Below, in pieces: positions 1 through 9,325 of a stretch of DNA of 64,000 nucleotides. Every line of letters begins with the position of its first letter. Within the stretch, counting starts at the first letter, position 1. Under the pieces are notes generated by a model. That model did no database searches. It saw only the letters and a program-made list of their open reading frames with translations, and was not told the origin of the DNA. Origin of the DNA: Anaerocolumna jejuensis DSM 15929 (GTDB taxonomy: Bacteria; Bacillota; Clostridia; Lachnospirales; Lachnospiraceae); the NCBI RefSeq assembly GCF_900142215.1, contig NZ_FRAC01000006.1:124001-188000 (forward strand), given 5' to 3'. Both the position numbers and the translations under genes were made by a program.

Positions 1-1177
1 TAACAAGGGTTGTTTTACCCGCACCATTAATTCCAACCAGCGCCAGCTTTTCTCCCGCTTTCATATGGATGGAAAAATCTTTCAAGATATCTCTTTTGCT
101 GTTTGGATAGTGGAAACTTACATTTTCAAACACAATATCAAATTGAGAAGCCTCTGGATTGTAACCCTTATCGATGCTGCTTTCCTCGTCTTTTTTTAAG
201 AACTCCCGGAAATCACTGACATAGAGAGCATTTACCCAGATATCAGCAAAATCCTTAATCGTAGTTTGCATCCAGGTAACAAATCCATTTAAGGCAAAGG
301 TATATAATACGAAATTACTGATAGAAATATTGTCATTAAGGACATTTATAATAAGATATGTATAGACAATCCCCTCTCTGACAGCCATAAGTACACCTTC
401 TTTTATGCCGGCATAGAGGTATTTATTTTTAATGGCATTGGTTATTTGTAAGGCCTTCCCTTCCGCTTCTTTTTTCTTTTTTAGTATCATGGACTTTAAG
501 CCATACAACCGCATGTCCTTGCCATATTGAAAATCCGACAGCTTGGAGGAGCCGTAATAAGACATTCTCTCTTCCTGGGCCAGCTCGTCCTTGCAGCTCC
601 TTCGATAGCGGTTTGCCTTATCGATAAACAAATAGGATAAAAACATGGAAACCAGCAAAACTCCCCATATATAAGGATTTAGCTGAATGAGAATAACCGA
701 AAATATCAAAAAGCCTATAACATTGCCGGGTATGGAAAATAGTTTAATTATTACAAGTCCAAATCCTTCTGCGGGGTTATTTACCGTATTTAATGCTATC
801 CTGACTTCTTTTAAAATGTCCGGATCTTCCGTATAGGCATAATTCATCTTCATTGTCTTTTCAGCTAACATCCGGATAAAACCATACCGGACCGCATTCA
901 TTTTCATGCGGAACCTGCCCTGTAAATATTCTTTAAAATACCCGGTTATTCCGGCTATGACCAATGCCAATACAAGTATCACTGCAATTTTTTTAATATT
1001 TTTTCCGTCCGTTAATTCATCAATCAGAAGCTTTGGCACATATATCCATATAAATGGTGATAATCCAAGAAAAATGGAATATATTCCGATATCAAAAAAG
1101 ATGGACTTTTTCCATTTAGCTATATATTCCATAACAAATAACAGATTATTTATTACATCCTTCGCTTTCGTATTCAA
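1..1177 (-). CDS. ABC exporter, fused permease/ATPase (partial, C-terminus beyond left edge)
   Basis: About 392 residues are visible. The first ~330 are hydrophobic membrane helices interrupted by charged loops, typical of the six-helix exporter domain. The nucleotide-binding domain then begins, with a Walker A motif GINGAGKTT close to the edge; Walker B and the signature motif would lie outside the window. The start is a TTG at 1177 preceded by AAAGGAG at the right distance; no ATG fits. It lies 25 nt after the radical SAM gene in the same direction, so it is probably cotranscribed with that gene and the M3 peptidase. Family knowledge: such half-exporters move drugs, lipids or peptides. Export of a peptide matured by the neighbours is inference. 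Confidence 0.85.
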   Translation of the reverse strand, partial: MNTKAKDVINNLLFVMEYIAKWKKSIFFDIGIYSIFLGLSPFIWIYVPKLLIDELTDGKNIKKIAVILVLALVIAGITGYFKEYLQGRFRMKMNAVRYGFIRMLAEKTMKMNYAYTEDPDILKEVRIALNTVNNPAEGFGLVIIKLFSIPGNVIGFLIFSVILIQLNPYIWGVLLVSMFLSYLFIDKANRYRRSCKDELAQEERMSYYGSSKLSDFQYGKDMRLYGLKSMILKKKKEAEGKALQITNAIKNKYLYAGIKEGVLMAVREGIVYTYLIINVLNDNISISNFVLYTFALNGFVTWMQTTIKDFADIWVNALYVSDFREFLKKDEESSIDKGYNPEASQFDIVFENVSFHYPNSKRDILKDFSIHMKAGEKLALVGINGAGKTTLV

Positions 1178-1202
1178 AATATACTCCTTTTTCGCTTTCG
1201 TA

Positions 1203-2183
1203 TTACTGCTTTTTGATATAGTAATCAACCAATACATCCACCTCTACTATATTCTCCCTGGAGTCTCTTAAAACCTGTTGTTCTGCTGTCTTTAGTATAT
1301 CTATGTAATGGAAAAGCTTCTCATCGGCAGGTATCCTGATGCTTTCATAGGCTTTTCCGAAGGTATAAGGATTGTCCATGTTACAGGAAAAGCTCATATC
1401 TCCGTTGGGGCGCACTGCCAGAAATCCATCGGACAGGGAATAAAGCGGCTCATCCTGATAATCAGAAATCATGGCTTTTATCTGGTCATAATTTTGAATA
1501 TTGCTTTTGTCAATACGCTCCGGGTACCTTTGGTTCAGCGCTTCAACTTTCTGAAGAAAAAGAGGAAAATCCTCTTTTGTAATTATCAATGCTTTGCTTT
1601 CTTCCTTCTCTTCTTCTGATTTTGAACCAAGGGCGGCAATAGGTGTGAATTTGACCATACAATTGTAAGAATCTAAGAGCTTCCTCCCAATTTCCTCTAT
1701 CTCATTCAAATATTCTTTTGCCAGTGTAACCTGAACATAGGTGAATATGCCCTTGCTGTCTAAAAAGGCAAGGGCTTCCATTACTTTGTCATAGCTGTCT
1801 CTTTGCGTTATATCCTTATGCTGCCGGGCGTTTGCACCTAATATACTTGTAAAATACATATCAAGGCACCTGTAACCTGCCAGTTTTTCAAGCCTTTCCG
1901 GTGTCATGGCAAGGCCGTTGGAAGCAAAATTAAACGGTATGCTTAAGTTTTCCGCATAATCAAGTATTTCAAATATATCCTTTCTGACAACAGGTTCACC
2001 TCCTGTTATTATGAGGTAGTTTCCTCCCTGTTCCTGAAATTCTTTGATTATATGCTTTATCTGCTCCGTAGACATTTCCGCTGTCTGATGGTGCATTCCG
2101 CCATCAAGGTAACAATGCCTGCACCTTTGATTGCAGGCATGTGTTACTTCCAAATAAAGAGTTTTTATTGGTAAATAATCCAT
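1203..2183 (-). CDS. Radical SAM protein, RiPP-maturase-like, without a cysteine-rich SPASM domain
   Basis: The protein has 326 residues. The [4Fe-4S]/SAM motif CNQRCRHC (CX3CX2C) is near residue 18 and the SAM-binding GGEP motif near residue 61. The C-terminal part has the phrase VRPNGDMSFSC and a following FGK, which resembles the entry of a SPASM/twitch domain, but only one of the usual cysteines is present, so auxiliary clusters are unlikely. The ATG at 2183 was chosen because GGAG lies 6-7 nt upstream; an upstream in-frame TTG at 2204 lacks a ribosome site. It lies between an M3 peptidase and an ABC exporter, a grouping typical of peptide modification loci. The substrate is not identified. 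Confidence 0.8.
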   Translation of the reverse strand: MDYLPIKTLYLEVTHACNQRCRHCYLDGGMHHQTAEMSTEQIKHIIKEFQEQGGNYLIITGGEPVVRKDIFEILDYAENLSIPFNFASNGLAMTPERLEKLAGYRCLDMYFTSILGANARQHKDITQRDSYDKVMEALAFLDSKGIFTYVQVTLAKEYLNEIEEIGRKLLDSYNCMVKFTPIAALGSKSEEEKEESKALIITKEDFPLFLQKVEALNQRYPERIDKSNIQNYDQIKAMISDYQDEPLYSLSDGFLAVRPNGDMSFSCNMDNPYTFGKAYESIRIPADEKLFHYIDILKTAEQQVLRDSRENIVEVDVLVDYYIKKQ

Positions 2184-2233
2184 TATAATCTCCATGTATA
2201 TCAAAATTTTTTTCTATAGCTTCCGCTACTTAG

Positions 2234-3943
2234 TTAAGCTTTCATATCTTCAATACTCTTTAATAAGATTTCCTTTGCGCAGGATATGGCATTGGCCACG
2301 CTTCCTTCCTCAAAAGGCACCGACAGATTGGCAGCCTTAAGAAGCTCCAGATAGCTTTTGCTTGACCCGGCTTTACACAGGTTTAAGTAGTCTTTCCATG
2401 CCTGCTCCTTATTTTCCAGATAACGCTTCTTAAATTCCATGGCTCCCATGGTCGTAAGAGTATAATTGATGTAATAAAAAGGATACAGAAATATATGAAG
2501 TTTATGGTACCAGTAGCCTCCCCTTTCCATAAATTCATCCTTTTCATATTTACGCCAGGGCATGTATTTTTCTTCTAATTTGTGCCATTCCAAGGTTCGC
2601 TCCTTTGGGGTCAAATCCGGATTGGCATAGACAATATGCTGGAATTCGTCCACTGCCACACCAAAGGGAACAAAGGTTATGGCATCCTGCAAATGTGCAA
2701 AGCGGTATTTGTCCGCAGCATCTCCGAAGAAATACTCTGCATAAGGATAGGCAAATTGCTCCATGGACATGGAATGGATTTCGGCTATATCCGTACCGCC
2801 CATATAATACCGGGAAGTCTTCTGTTCCCGCATTGCTTCATAACCGGCAAAAGCATGACCAAGCTCATGAGTCAATACCTGCATATCAAAAATGGTGTGG
2901 TTAAAGCAGGAAAAAACATAGGGAGCCTTATAGGAATGCAAAATTGTCATATATCCGGTAGAAGCTTTGTTCGGCTTATTTTTTAAATCCATTAACTCAT
3001 GCTCTATCATAAAATCAATAAACCCGCCGGTCTCCGGACTCATCTCATGATACATTTTCTGTGCTTCCCTTATCAGATAATCCTCATCCCCAATTGGTTC
3101 CGCATTGCCATCCGTGAACTTATACTTTTCATCATAGACCATTAATTCCTTCACACCGATACGTTTCCTCTGAGCCTCATAGAGAGTTTCACACAGAGGT
3201 ACGATTTCTCTTCTGACCTGTTCACGAAAAGCTTCCACCTCTTTTACACCATAGTCGCTTCTCTCCTGCAGCATATAGCCAAGAGGTATATAGTTTTCAT
3301 AGCCGAGAGCCTTACCCATCTCATTTCTAACCTTTATCAGCTTATCAAAGATATTTTCCATCTCTTCTTCATTCTGATGATAAAAATCAGAATAGGCCTG
3401 AAAGGCTGCTTTTCTTGAATTTCTGTCCGAATCTTCAAAATGCTTTTGGATTCCATATAGATTTAAGGCTTCTCCTTCAAAAGGTATCTGTGCGGTTGCC
3501 ATTAACTTCTGATACTGCAGGGTTAATTTTGATTCCTCCTGTAAATAGGGAATAATCTCCTCCCGGAATTGGTCCACATTTCTTTTCAATCCCACAAGAA
3601 ATTCCTTCCCGTACTCCTTGTTTATATCTTCGGTAAATCTGCTCGCCAGGATTTCTTTCCCTAAGGCAGTGATGGATGCCTTTACTTCCGCCATTCTGTT
3701 ATTGATGAATTCCACTTCCTTTTCATAAAACTCATCGGTGGTATTCAATGAGTTGCGGATGAAAGCAACTGTTGACATGGTTTCCATCGGGTCGGACAGT
3801 TCCTGCATCTTTTGAAGAACCTCCTGAACTTCTTTATAACTTTCAGCCTGCTTAACCTGAACAGCAAGGTTTCTGTATTCTTTTTCAAATCCATCAAAAT
3901 CTGGTCTTTGATAATTTAATGTTGAAAATGTAAATTTTTCCAT
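2234..3943 (-). CDS. pepF: M3 family oligoendopeptidase F-like zinc metallopeptidase
   Basis: 569 residues, the normal length for bacterial PepF/M3 enzymes, with no signal peptide, so cytosolic. The zinc motif HELGH is near residue 361 with the downstream glutamate ligand in the IAEIHSMSME stretch. The family cleaves short unfolded peptides of roughly 6-20 residues. The start has AGGAGAT about 7 nt upstream. It is the first gene of a minus-strand run with the radical SAM gene (30-50 nt away) and the ABC exporter, so it may trim a leader or degrade a modified peptide rather than act only in general turnover; that role is inference. Confidence 0.9.
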   Translation of the reverse strand: MEKFTFSTLNYQRPDFDGFEKEYRNLAVQVKQAESYKEVQEVLQKMQELSDPMETMSTVAFIRNSLNTTDEFYEKEVEFINNRMAEVKASITALGKEILASRFTEDINKEYGKEFLVGLKRNVDQFREEIIPYLQEESKLTLQYQKLMATAQIPFEGEALNLYGIQKHFEDSDRNSRKAAFQAYSDFYHQNEEEMENIFDKLIKVRNEMGKALGYENYIPLGYMLQERSDYGVKEVEAFREQVRREIVPLCETLYEAQRKRIGVKELMVYDEKYKFTDGNAEPIGDEDYLIREAQKMYHEMSPETGGFIDFMIEHELMDLKNKPNKASTGYMTILHSYKAPYVFSCFNHTIFDMQVLTHELGHAFAGYEAMREQKTSRYYMGGTDIAEIHSMSMEQFAYPYAEYFFGDAADKYRFAHLQDAITFVPFGVAVDEFQHIVYANPDLTPKERTLEWHKLEEKYMPWRKYEKDEFMERGGYWYHKLHIFLYPFYYINYTLTTMGAMEFKKRYLENKEQAWKDYLNLCKAGSSKSYLELLKAANLSVPFEEGSVANAISCAKEILLKSIEDMKA

Positions 3944-3963
3944 TTGCTATCTCCTATATTTTA

Positions 3964-4005
3964 TTATTTATTTTTATGAAAAGCCGTATTTTCAAATACT
4001 ATCAT
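3964..4005 (-). CDS. Candidate 13-residue peptide ORF upstream of the peptidase/radical SAM operon
   Basis: A tiny frame, MIVFENTAFHKNK, starts at an ATG preceded by AAGGAAAT and ends 20 nt before the peptidase start. It could be a leader peptide, a very short peptide substrate for the radical SAM enzyme, or chance. It has no cysteine and no leader/core structure like known RiPP precursors. A 16-bp palindrome (GTACT, 6-nt spacer, AGTAC) lies upstream at 4065-4080 and may be an operator. Nothing else in the 150-nt gap looks coding. Confidence 0.2.
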   Translation of the reverse strand: MIVFENTAFHKNK

Positions 4006-4094
4006 ATCAATATTTCCTTAAAGTTACAACTATAATAGATTATTTCTACAGTAATTATTTGGCAGTACTTAAATCAGTACAGATAACTTTCAAA

Positions 4095-4979
4095 TTATTT
4101 TAATGCTGCTTCCTCCGCATAAGGTTCAAGATGTACTATGACCTGGGCATTCGCATTCATCCGGTCTCTGATGGCATTTTCTATCTCATGTACCAACCTG
4201 TGTGTTTCAGAAATATTTAGATAAGGTTCCACCATAATATGCATGTCGATATAAAGATTCTGGAGGGTCCCTCTGCTTCTGATTTTGTGAGTATCCTTTA
4301 CCATGTCAAAACTCATAACAATATTCTTGATTTCTTCCGTATCCACCACTACTCTGTCAAGGAGTATATTGCAATTTGTCTTTCCTACCTCATAAGCTCC
4401 ATGAAAGATAAAAACTGCTACTATAATGGACACTGCCCCGTCGACTGCCGGCGGCAGCCCTATTTTGACCCCGACTACTGTTATAAGTACTCCGATGGAT
4501 ACAAAGATATCACTTCTGGTATGCATGGAGTCCGATACCAGAATGAGGCTGGATAATTCTTTCCCTTTTTTGTATTCCCCTGCTGATACAAGAATATTGA
4601 TGAACAGGGTAGCCAGCAGTACCAGAAGGCTTGCTAACGTAATTTCCGGCTTTACCGGATTTTGTAATACATGAATGGCATTGATAACTATTTTGCTTCC
4701 TACAAAGAAAAGAAGGACAGCAATGAATACTCCCGAAAGAGTCTCAAACTTATTGTGACCATAGGGATGCTCTTTATCCTCCGGTTTGGAGGCAAAACCA
4801 ATGCCTATCAAGCCGACTATATTGGAAAGCCCGTCTGTCAGGGAGTGCAGTCCGTCAGCTGTCATACTGGTGCTTTTGATGCAGGTGCCGATTACTATTT
4901 TCAGAACCGCTACCAGCCAATTTAACAGGAGTATAATAATTAATATTCTTTGTACCCTTATATAGTTATTCTTAACCAT
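4095..4979 (-). CDS. Cation diffusion facilitator (CDF) family metal efflux transporter
   Basis: 294 residues with about six membrane helices and a cytosolic C-terminal domain, the usual CDF layout. The metal-site motifs are visible: SxTADGLHSLTDG in helix 2 and the HTRSD motif in helix 5. The C-terminal ferredoxin-like domain contains IDMHI and VHLEP typical of CDF dimerisation domains. The family exchanges Zn2+, Fe2+, Mn2+ or Cd2+ for protons; the metal cannot be decided here. The start at 4979 has GGAGAGG upstream; a longer in-frame start at 5084 would add an unlikely hydrophobic leader that overlaps the upstream terminator hairpin. Confidence 0.88.
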   Translation of the reverse strand: MVKNNYIRVQRILIIILLLNWLVAVLKIVIGTCIKSTSMTADGLHSLTDGLSNIVGLIGIGFASKPEDKEHPYGHNKFETLSGVFIAVLLFFVGSKIVINAIHVLQNPVKPEITLASLLVLLATLFINILVSAGEYKKGKELSSLILVSDSMHTRSDIFVSIGVLITVVGVKIGLPPAVDGAVSIIVAVFIFHGAYEVGKTNCNILLDRVVVDTEEIKNIVMSFDMVKDTHKIRSRGTLQNLYIDMHIMVEPYLNISETHRLVHEIENAIRDRMNANAQVIVHLEPYAEEAALK

Positions 4980-5031
4980 GAATACCTCTCCAATAATATG
5001 ATATGTACAGAATACGATTACAGAAAAGGGT

Positions 5032-5069
5032 AAAAAAAACATGGGACAATTATACATAAATTGTCCCAT
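5032..5069 (-). terminator. Intrinsic terminator after the Ham1-like gene
   Basis: Inverted repeat ATGGGACAATT/AATTGTCCCAT (11-bp stem, 7-nt loop, 5041-5069), followed on the minus strand by a run of eight T (5032-5039). It separates the Ham1-like gene from the CDF gene. Confidence 0.8.
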
Positions 5070-5237
5070 GGATCGTATCTCCACTGTCCCCTTACAAGAC
5101 CCGACTACATGTATCCAGGATACATTGTCTGTTCATCTCTTATTTATTTTCCGATTTATAGATGAAAATAAGAAAAGGATATTTCAATACAATAATATAT
5201 GATTTTTCTCAGATATTGTTAATACCTATTTATAACT

Positions 5238-5837
5238 TTATAAAATCTCCCGAAAGAACTCATAAAAACCGATATCCATTGCCAGTTCATCGGGATTGGT
5301 TTCTTTTCGGTCATAATAATACAATCCGGACTCAATATGTACCGAAAGGCTGTCTAAGGGAAAGCCCTCCACTCTTCTGCTATGGGGTGTATCTACAATA
5401 TAAAAGGCTTCACCGGATAAATTATCCGCCATGCTCTCATAAACATGCTCCTTATCCAGAACAAAGCAAATCGCATTTTTATACCTGGCCTTTAACTTAC
5501 CGAAGCGCTTGGCAAGTCCACTGTAATAGGCTATCATCTCTTCATCCGTTAATTCTTTTCCGGCTACTCTCTTTACATAAACTCCCGGCTGGTATTCCTC
5601 GGGAAGCCCTTCAAAATAAAGACCGGAGTCACAGGAGAAAACAGGAATATGAAGGGCTTCGTAATAGGCAGTGGCTTTTAACCTTGCATTCTCAAGAGGA
5701 GTAAGACCATCTTCTGCAACCTTCGGTATTCTGCCGCTGTATTCTTTAAGGCCGATAATTTCAATATTCAGATCCTTCAGTGCTCTTTGCATCACTCCAA
5801 GCTTTGCCTGGTTTCCGGTACCGTATAATATTTTCAT
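5238..5837 (-). CDS. Non-canonical purine NTP pyrophosphatase, Ham1/RdgB-like
   Basis: 199 residues, normal family length. It opens with ILYGTGNQAK, the phosphate-binding TxNxxK region, and contains FSCDSGLYFEGL, which matches the family's ADDSGLxVxAL region, then PGVYVKR. The family hydrolyses ITP, dITP or XTP to the monophosphate and keeps deaminated purines out of nucleic acids. The sequence is more divergent than housekeeping RdgB (YGTGN rather than ATGN; no SFGYDP-type motif), so another nucleotide or a specialised role is possible. It ends in a strong terminator. Confidence 0.75.
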   Translation of the reverse strand: MKILYGTGNQAKLGVMQRALKDLNIEIIGLKEYSGRIPKVAEDGLTPLENARLKATAYYEALHIPVFSCDSGLYFEGLPEEYQPGVYVKRVAGKELTDEEMIAYYSGLAKRFGKLKARYKNAICFVLDKEHVYESMADNLSGEAFYIVDTPHSRRVEGFPLDSLSVHIESGLYYYDRKETNPDELAMDIGFYEFFREIL

Positions 5838-5943
5838 CTTATGCTGTTCCTCCTGGGCATAATTCTTTGCCTGACCCGTCGTGCAATAACCGGTATCATC
5901 CTGTCTTTACTATAAGGTAACTTAAAAAATCCAATAATAGATT

Positions 5944-6528
5944 TTATAATTTATAAGTAATATATTTCCCCTTGGATACATTTTGTTCCAGCAATTGGAT
6001 AGCTGTCTGCAACGCAGCTTCATTTTCAAAGCATCTCTTAGGAATTATACGGATAAGTCTTTCCGATTCAAATAGTACGATATACTTATTCGTTACAAAT
6101 ATCTGGTGTATATCCTCGTAATGAAGTGTCATATGAATATCAGGTGATATAATCTCAATATAATCTGACGAAATAAAATAGCTGATTTCCTTTTGCGCCG
6201 GTTTATTGCTGGAGAATTCTTTCCCGGCAGATTTTTTGACCAGAAGCGGACGCAGCAATCGTAAAACAACGTATGTTATGATGAGAAATAGCGGCAGCAT
6301 AAGATGGAATAGTCTCTCTGCTATTGATTGTTCCCTTGTTATTACCGGTTCTGAAGTTGAAGCAGGAACAGCCAACTTCCACATTACATTCGCCAATATT
6401 AGAACTATGCACACAATTGCCGTCAAAATGACTACTGTTTTCTTATTTATGCTTTTCCTTTTGATTTTTGGAAAGATCATGCTGAAATCTCTGTACTCTT
6501 CTTCCGTCAACCTAACTTTAACTTCCAT
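5944..6528 (-). CDS. YcxB-like membrane protein
   Basis: 194 residues. Two hydrophobic helices near residues 35-55 and 75-95 are followed by a soluble domain of beta strands (SYFISSDYIEI, HYEDIHQIFVT, RIIPKRCF) that matches the pattern of the YcxB-like C-terminal domain family. The function is unknown. The start at 6528 was chosen because AGGAGG lies 5-6 nt upstream; an in-frame upstream ATG at 6573 has no ribosome site. The gene stands alone between two terminator-like hairpins. Confidence 0.65.
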   Translation of the reverse strand: MEVKVRLTEEEYRDFSMIFPKIKRKSINKKTVVILTAIVCIVLILANVMWKLAVPASTSEPVITREQSIAERLFHLMLPLFLIITYVVLRLLRPLLVKKSAGKEFSSNKPAQKEISYFISSDYIEIISPDIHMTLHYEDIHQIFVTNKYIVLFESERLIRIIPKRCFENEAALQTAIQLLEQNVSKGKYITYKL

Positions 6529-6704
6529 TTTTCCTCCTAAAATACAATGAATTTGTCCTGTCTTTTTTAACACTTCTTTATTGTAATCTATTTCTTACAG
6601 ATTATCCATATCCTGCATAAAAATAAATGTGCTAATTGTCGTCAAGAAGATTGGCAAATAGGAAGCTATACCATTTTTCTTTACAATCTCAATCCACAAC
6701 AGTA

Positions 6705-6743
6705 AAAGGTACCGCTATACCATTTCTGATATACGGTACCTTT
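6705..6743 (-). terminator. Terminator-like hairpin after the GHL10 gene
   Basis: Stem AAAGGTACCG/CGGTACCTTT, extended by TATA/TATA, downstream of the minus-strand gene ending at 6786. The following minus-strand T run is short (four T), so termination may be weak. Confidence 0.55.
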
Positions 6744-6785
6744 CCATATTATGATAGCTTTCGTTATGTAACAGGTAATTTAACC

Positions 6786-9146
6786 CTATAGAATATCTAA
6801 GAGTCTGTCTACCCCTGGTTTGGTGGTCTTGTTATAGAAAAATTCATAACGGAAGAATACATACCCATCTACAAGACCGGTATCTCTTCCATATTCAACC
6901 TGTTTTCTCAGTACATCCGGGTCATTTTTCCAGTCCTTTTCCAAAGTGGAGCCGGCTCTGTAGGTAGCAATTCCTACATACACCTTAACAGTGGAACTGG
7001 TTCGGTAAGAGAGCCACTTCTTTAATGTTTTATCATAGGGATAGGTACTGTTTGAAAATGTCCAGTAAATCTGAGGGCAGATATAGTCCACATAGCCGTT
7101 AGAGGACAGCCAGGTCTTAACATCTACATAATAAGCCTGGTCACTTGCCAGTGAGTCAATAAATCCTCCCGGACTGATACCAAATTCTACGTCAGGTTTT
7201 ATTTTCTTTATCATGCTGTAAGCATTTCTTACAAGAGTATTGACATTGTATCTTCTCCAGTTGGCAATGGTCATAGGAGTGACGTTATTCATCTTGCACA
7301 CCTCTGCATACGCCTGATACTCCGGTGCATCAAAGTTCGTCTTGTATCCGCTGCCCAAAGCCGGATAGAAATAATCGTCAAAATGAATTCCATCCACATC
7401 GTAGTTGGTAACAATTTCTCTGATACCATTCAGGATAAGATCCTGCGCCTGTTTAACAGCAGGGTTATAATAAAGGTTTCCGCCAAAGGATAAAACGTTT
7501 CTGTCATTGGAAGCATCCGAATCTTCCTTCCAGACTCTGGCGGGGTTATCCTTGGAAAGCTTTGAGTAATCCGTGCTGCCGGTTGTTACCCTGTAAGGAT
7601 TCAGCCAGGCATGGAAAGCCAAGCCTCTGTCATGGGCTGCCTTAACCATATAGGCCAGGGGATCAAAGCCTGGGTTAGTACCCTGTGTTCCGGATATGTA
7701 TTTAGACCAGGGGAAATAGGCAGAAGGATACATGGCATCTCCATAAGGTCTTACCTGAACGACTACTGCGTTCATTTTAAGGCTTACAACATTATCAAAC
7801 ATCGTATTGACAGTCTTCTTAAAGGATTCTTCTGTAAACCCATTCTTACCATAACTTGCAAATTCCAGATAGGAAATCCATACCGCCTTAAATTCCAGCT
7901 GGATATCAATGGTTTCAATAACACGGTTTCCTGCTTTATCCTCTGCCATTACACTATAAGTTCCTCCACTGGTAACAACGAAAGAAGAGGCGGAGCTTAC
8001 ATCCTTTGCACTATCCCATTTGTCCGATGTTGTGGAGGTATTGCTGCCCTTCAGATACTTTATTTTACCGATACCGGAAGCATCCTTTACTGTATAGGTA
8101 ATGGTTGCTTTTTGTTTCAGAGCAGAATAATTTAAAGCCAGGGTCGGTTTCTGTGCATCAATATTGGTTACATTAACAGCTCCAATCGTGCTGTTCCCTG
8201 CCTTATCTAATAGTAATACTGTCTGGTTTCCATTAGCAGAGACAGAAAAGCTTCCGGTTCCGTCAGAATTTAAGGTAATTTCCTTTCTGGCACTTTCCGT
8301 AAAGTCTTCTATTGTCTTCTCTCCGGACATGTAATAAGCTGCTGCGAGGCCGGATTCCGAATCTTCACCCTTTATCTGAACCGTAATACTTTTATTGGTC
8401 GGAGCAGCATCACTTAAGGTATAGGAAAATACCGGAGCTGTTTTATCGATATTGTTTACAGTAACCGTCTTAAATACCTTATTTCCGGCTTTATCCTTCA
8501 AAAGGAAGGTAAAGACAGCATTTGTTTTTACCGTCATGCTTGCCGTATACGTATAGATACCTTTCTTCGTATCAGACGATACTGTCTTTAAATTGAGGGA
8601 TTTTGCCTGCTTTGTAAAATCTCCCGCCTTCTTTGTACCTGTAAGATACTGCAGGCTGCCAATGCCTTTACCGGTTTCCTTTACCGAAAAAGTCAATATT
8701 ACATCCTGGTTTGTGATATTTTTTGTACTCATACCGACAGTTAAGGCCGGGGCCTTTGTATCGATATTGGATATGGTAATGGTTTTGACTGCAGCATTGC
8801 CTGCCTTATCCAGTGCATAGAAGGTATAGGTCCTGTTGGCAGAATATGCTACAGAAGCAATACCCTTTGAATTGACTTTCAGAGCTTTTCCTGCTGACTT
8901 AAAGTAGGACGCAGATTTTTTATCATAGGCCCATTTTACAGTTTTGATACCGGAGGCATCTACCGCTTTTACTGTTACATTTACTTTACCATTTGTAGGT
9001 GCTGCCGTATTTTGTGTCACAGTTAATTTCGGAGCTGCCGTATCCCTGGCGGCAAAAACTGCTTCCGGCTTTTGTAACAGGACACTTCCTGTTAATAACA
9101 GGAAAAATAATGTCCATATATAACTTCTTCTTATCTTGCGTAACAT
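6786..9146 (-). CDS. Secreted GHL10-type glycosyl hydrolase-like protein with four Ig-like repeats
   Basis: 786 residues. An N-terminal signal peptide with a hydrophobic core ends near AVFA-AR. Four repeats of about 90 residues follow, each ending in DKAGN and then an NID linker, typical of bacterial Ig-like surface modules (about residues 35-420). The C-terminal ~370 residues match the GHL10/DUF187 family: VWISYLEFASYG at the start, HAWLNPYR, and the probable active-site strand DGIHFDDYFYP. Relatives are predicted to act on cell-wall or other glycans outside the cell; the substrate is unknown. GAGGTGA lies before the ATG at 9146. The next gene upstream is a peptidoglycan amidase, so an envelope role fits. 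Confidence 0.85.
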   Translation of the reverse strand: MLRKIRRSYIWTLFFLLLTGSVLLQKPEAVFAARDTAAPKLTVTQNTAAPTNGKVNVTVKAVDASGIKTVKWAYDKKSASYFKSAGKALKVNSKGIASVAYSANRTYTFYALDKAGNAAVKTITISNIDTKAPALTVGMSTKNITNQDVILTFSVKETGKGIGSLQYLTGTKKAGDFTKQAKSLNLKTVSSDTKKGIYTYTASMTVKTNAVFTFLLKDKAGNKVFKTVTVNNIDKTAPVFSYTLSDAAPTNKSITVQIKGEDSESGLAAAYYMSGEKTIEDFTESARKEITLNSDGTGSFSVSANGNQTVLLLDKAGNSTIGAVNVTNIDAQKPTLALNYSALKQKATITYTVKDASGIGKIKYLKGSNTSTTSDKWDSAKDVSSASSFVVTSGGTYSVMAEDKAGNRVIETIDIQLEFKAVWISYLEFASYGKNGFTEESFKKTVNTMFDNVVSLKMNAVVVQVRPYGDAMYPSAYFPWSKYISGTQGTNPGFDPLAYMVKAAHDRGLAFHAWLNPYRVTTGSTDYSKLSKDNPARVWKEDSDASNDRNVLSFGGNLYYNPAVKQAQDLILNGIREIVTNYDVDGIHFDDYFYPALGSGYKTNFDAPEYQAYAEVCKMNNVTPMTIANWRRYNVNTLVRNAYSMIKKIKPDVEFGISPGGFIDSLASDQAYYVDVKTWLSSNGYVDYICPQIYWTFSNSTYPYDKTLKKWLSYRTSSTVKVYVGIATYRAGSTLEKDWKNDPDVLRKQVEYGRDTGLVDGYVFFRYEFFYNKTTKPGVDRLLDIL

Positions 9147-9233
9147 ACTTCACCTCATTCCGGCGCATTTTCAGTGCGCATCCTATTTAATTGCAATTGC
9201 TTATATATAACCTTATTTTTTATCTTCGGTAAA

Positions 9234-9265
9234 ACAGCCGGTCTTGTATATTTACAACCGGCTGT
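9234..9265 (-). terminator. Terminator hairpin after the amidase gene
   Basis: ACAGCCGG/CCGGCTGT stem with an inner TTGTA/TACAA pair, followed on the minus strand by TTTT. It lies 60 nt after the amidase stop. Confidence 0.65.
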
Positions 9266-9325
9266 CATTATCTTTATTGTTATTTTCAAGCTTACTGAAC
9301 TTATGTACCGAACCGTTTTGATAGA

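Noticed and set aside
2582..2986. Plus-strand frame inside the M3 peptidase gene
   Set aside because: Shadow of a well-supported gene on the other strand; no ribosome site.
5238..5837. Confident call as housekeeping RdgB
   Set aside because: The P-loop and SFGYDP-type motifs are altered, so only a Ham1/RdgB-like assignment is justified.
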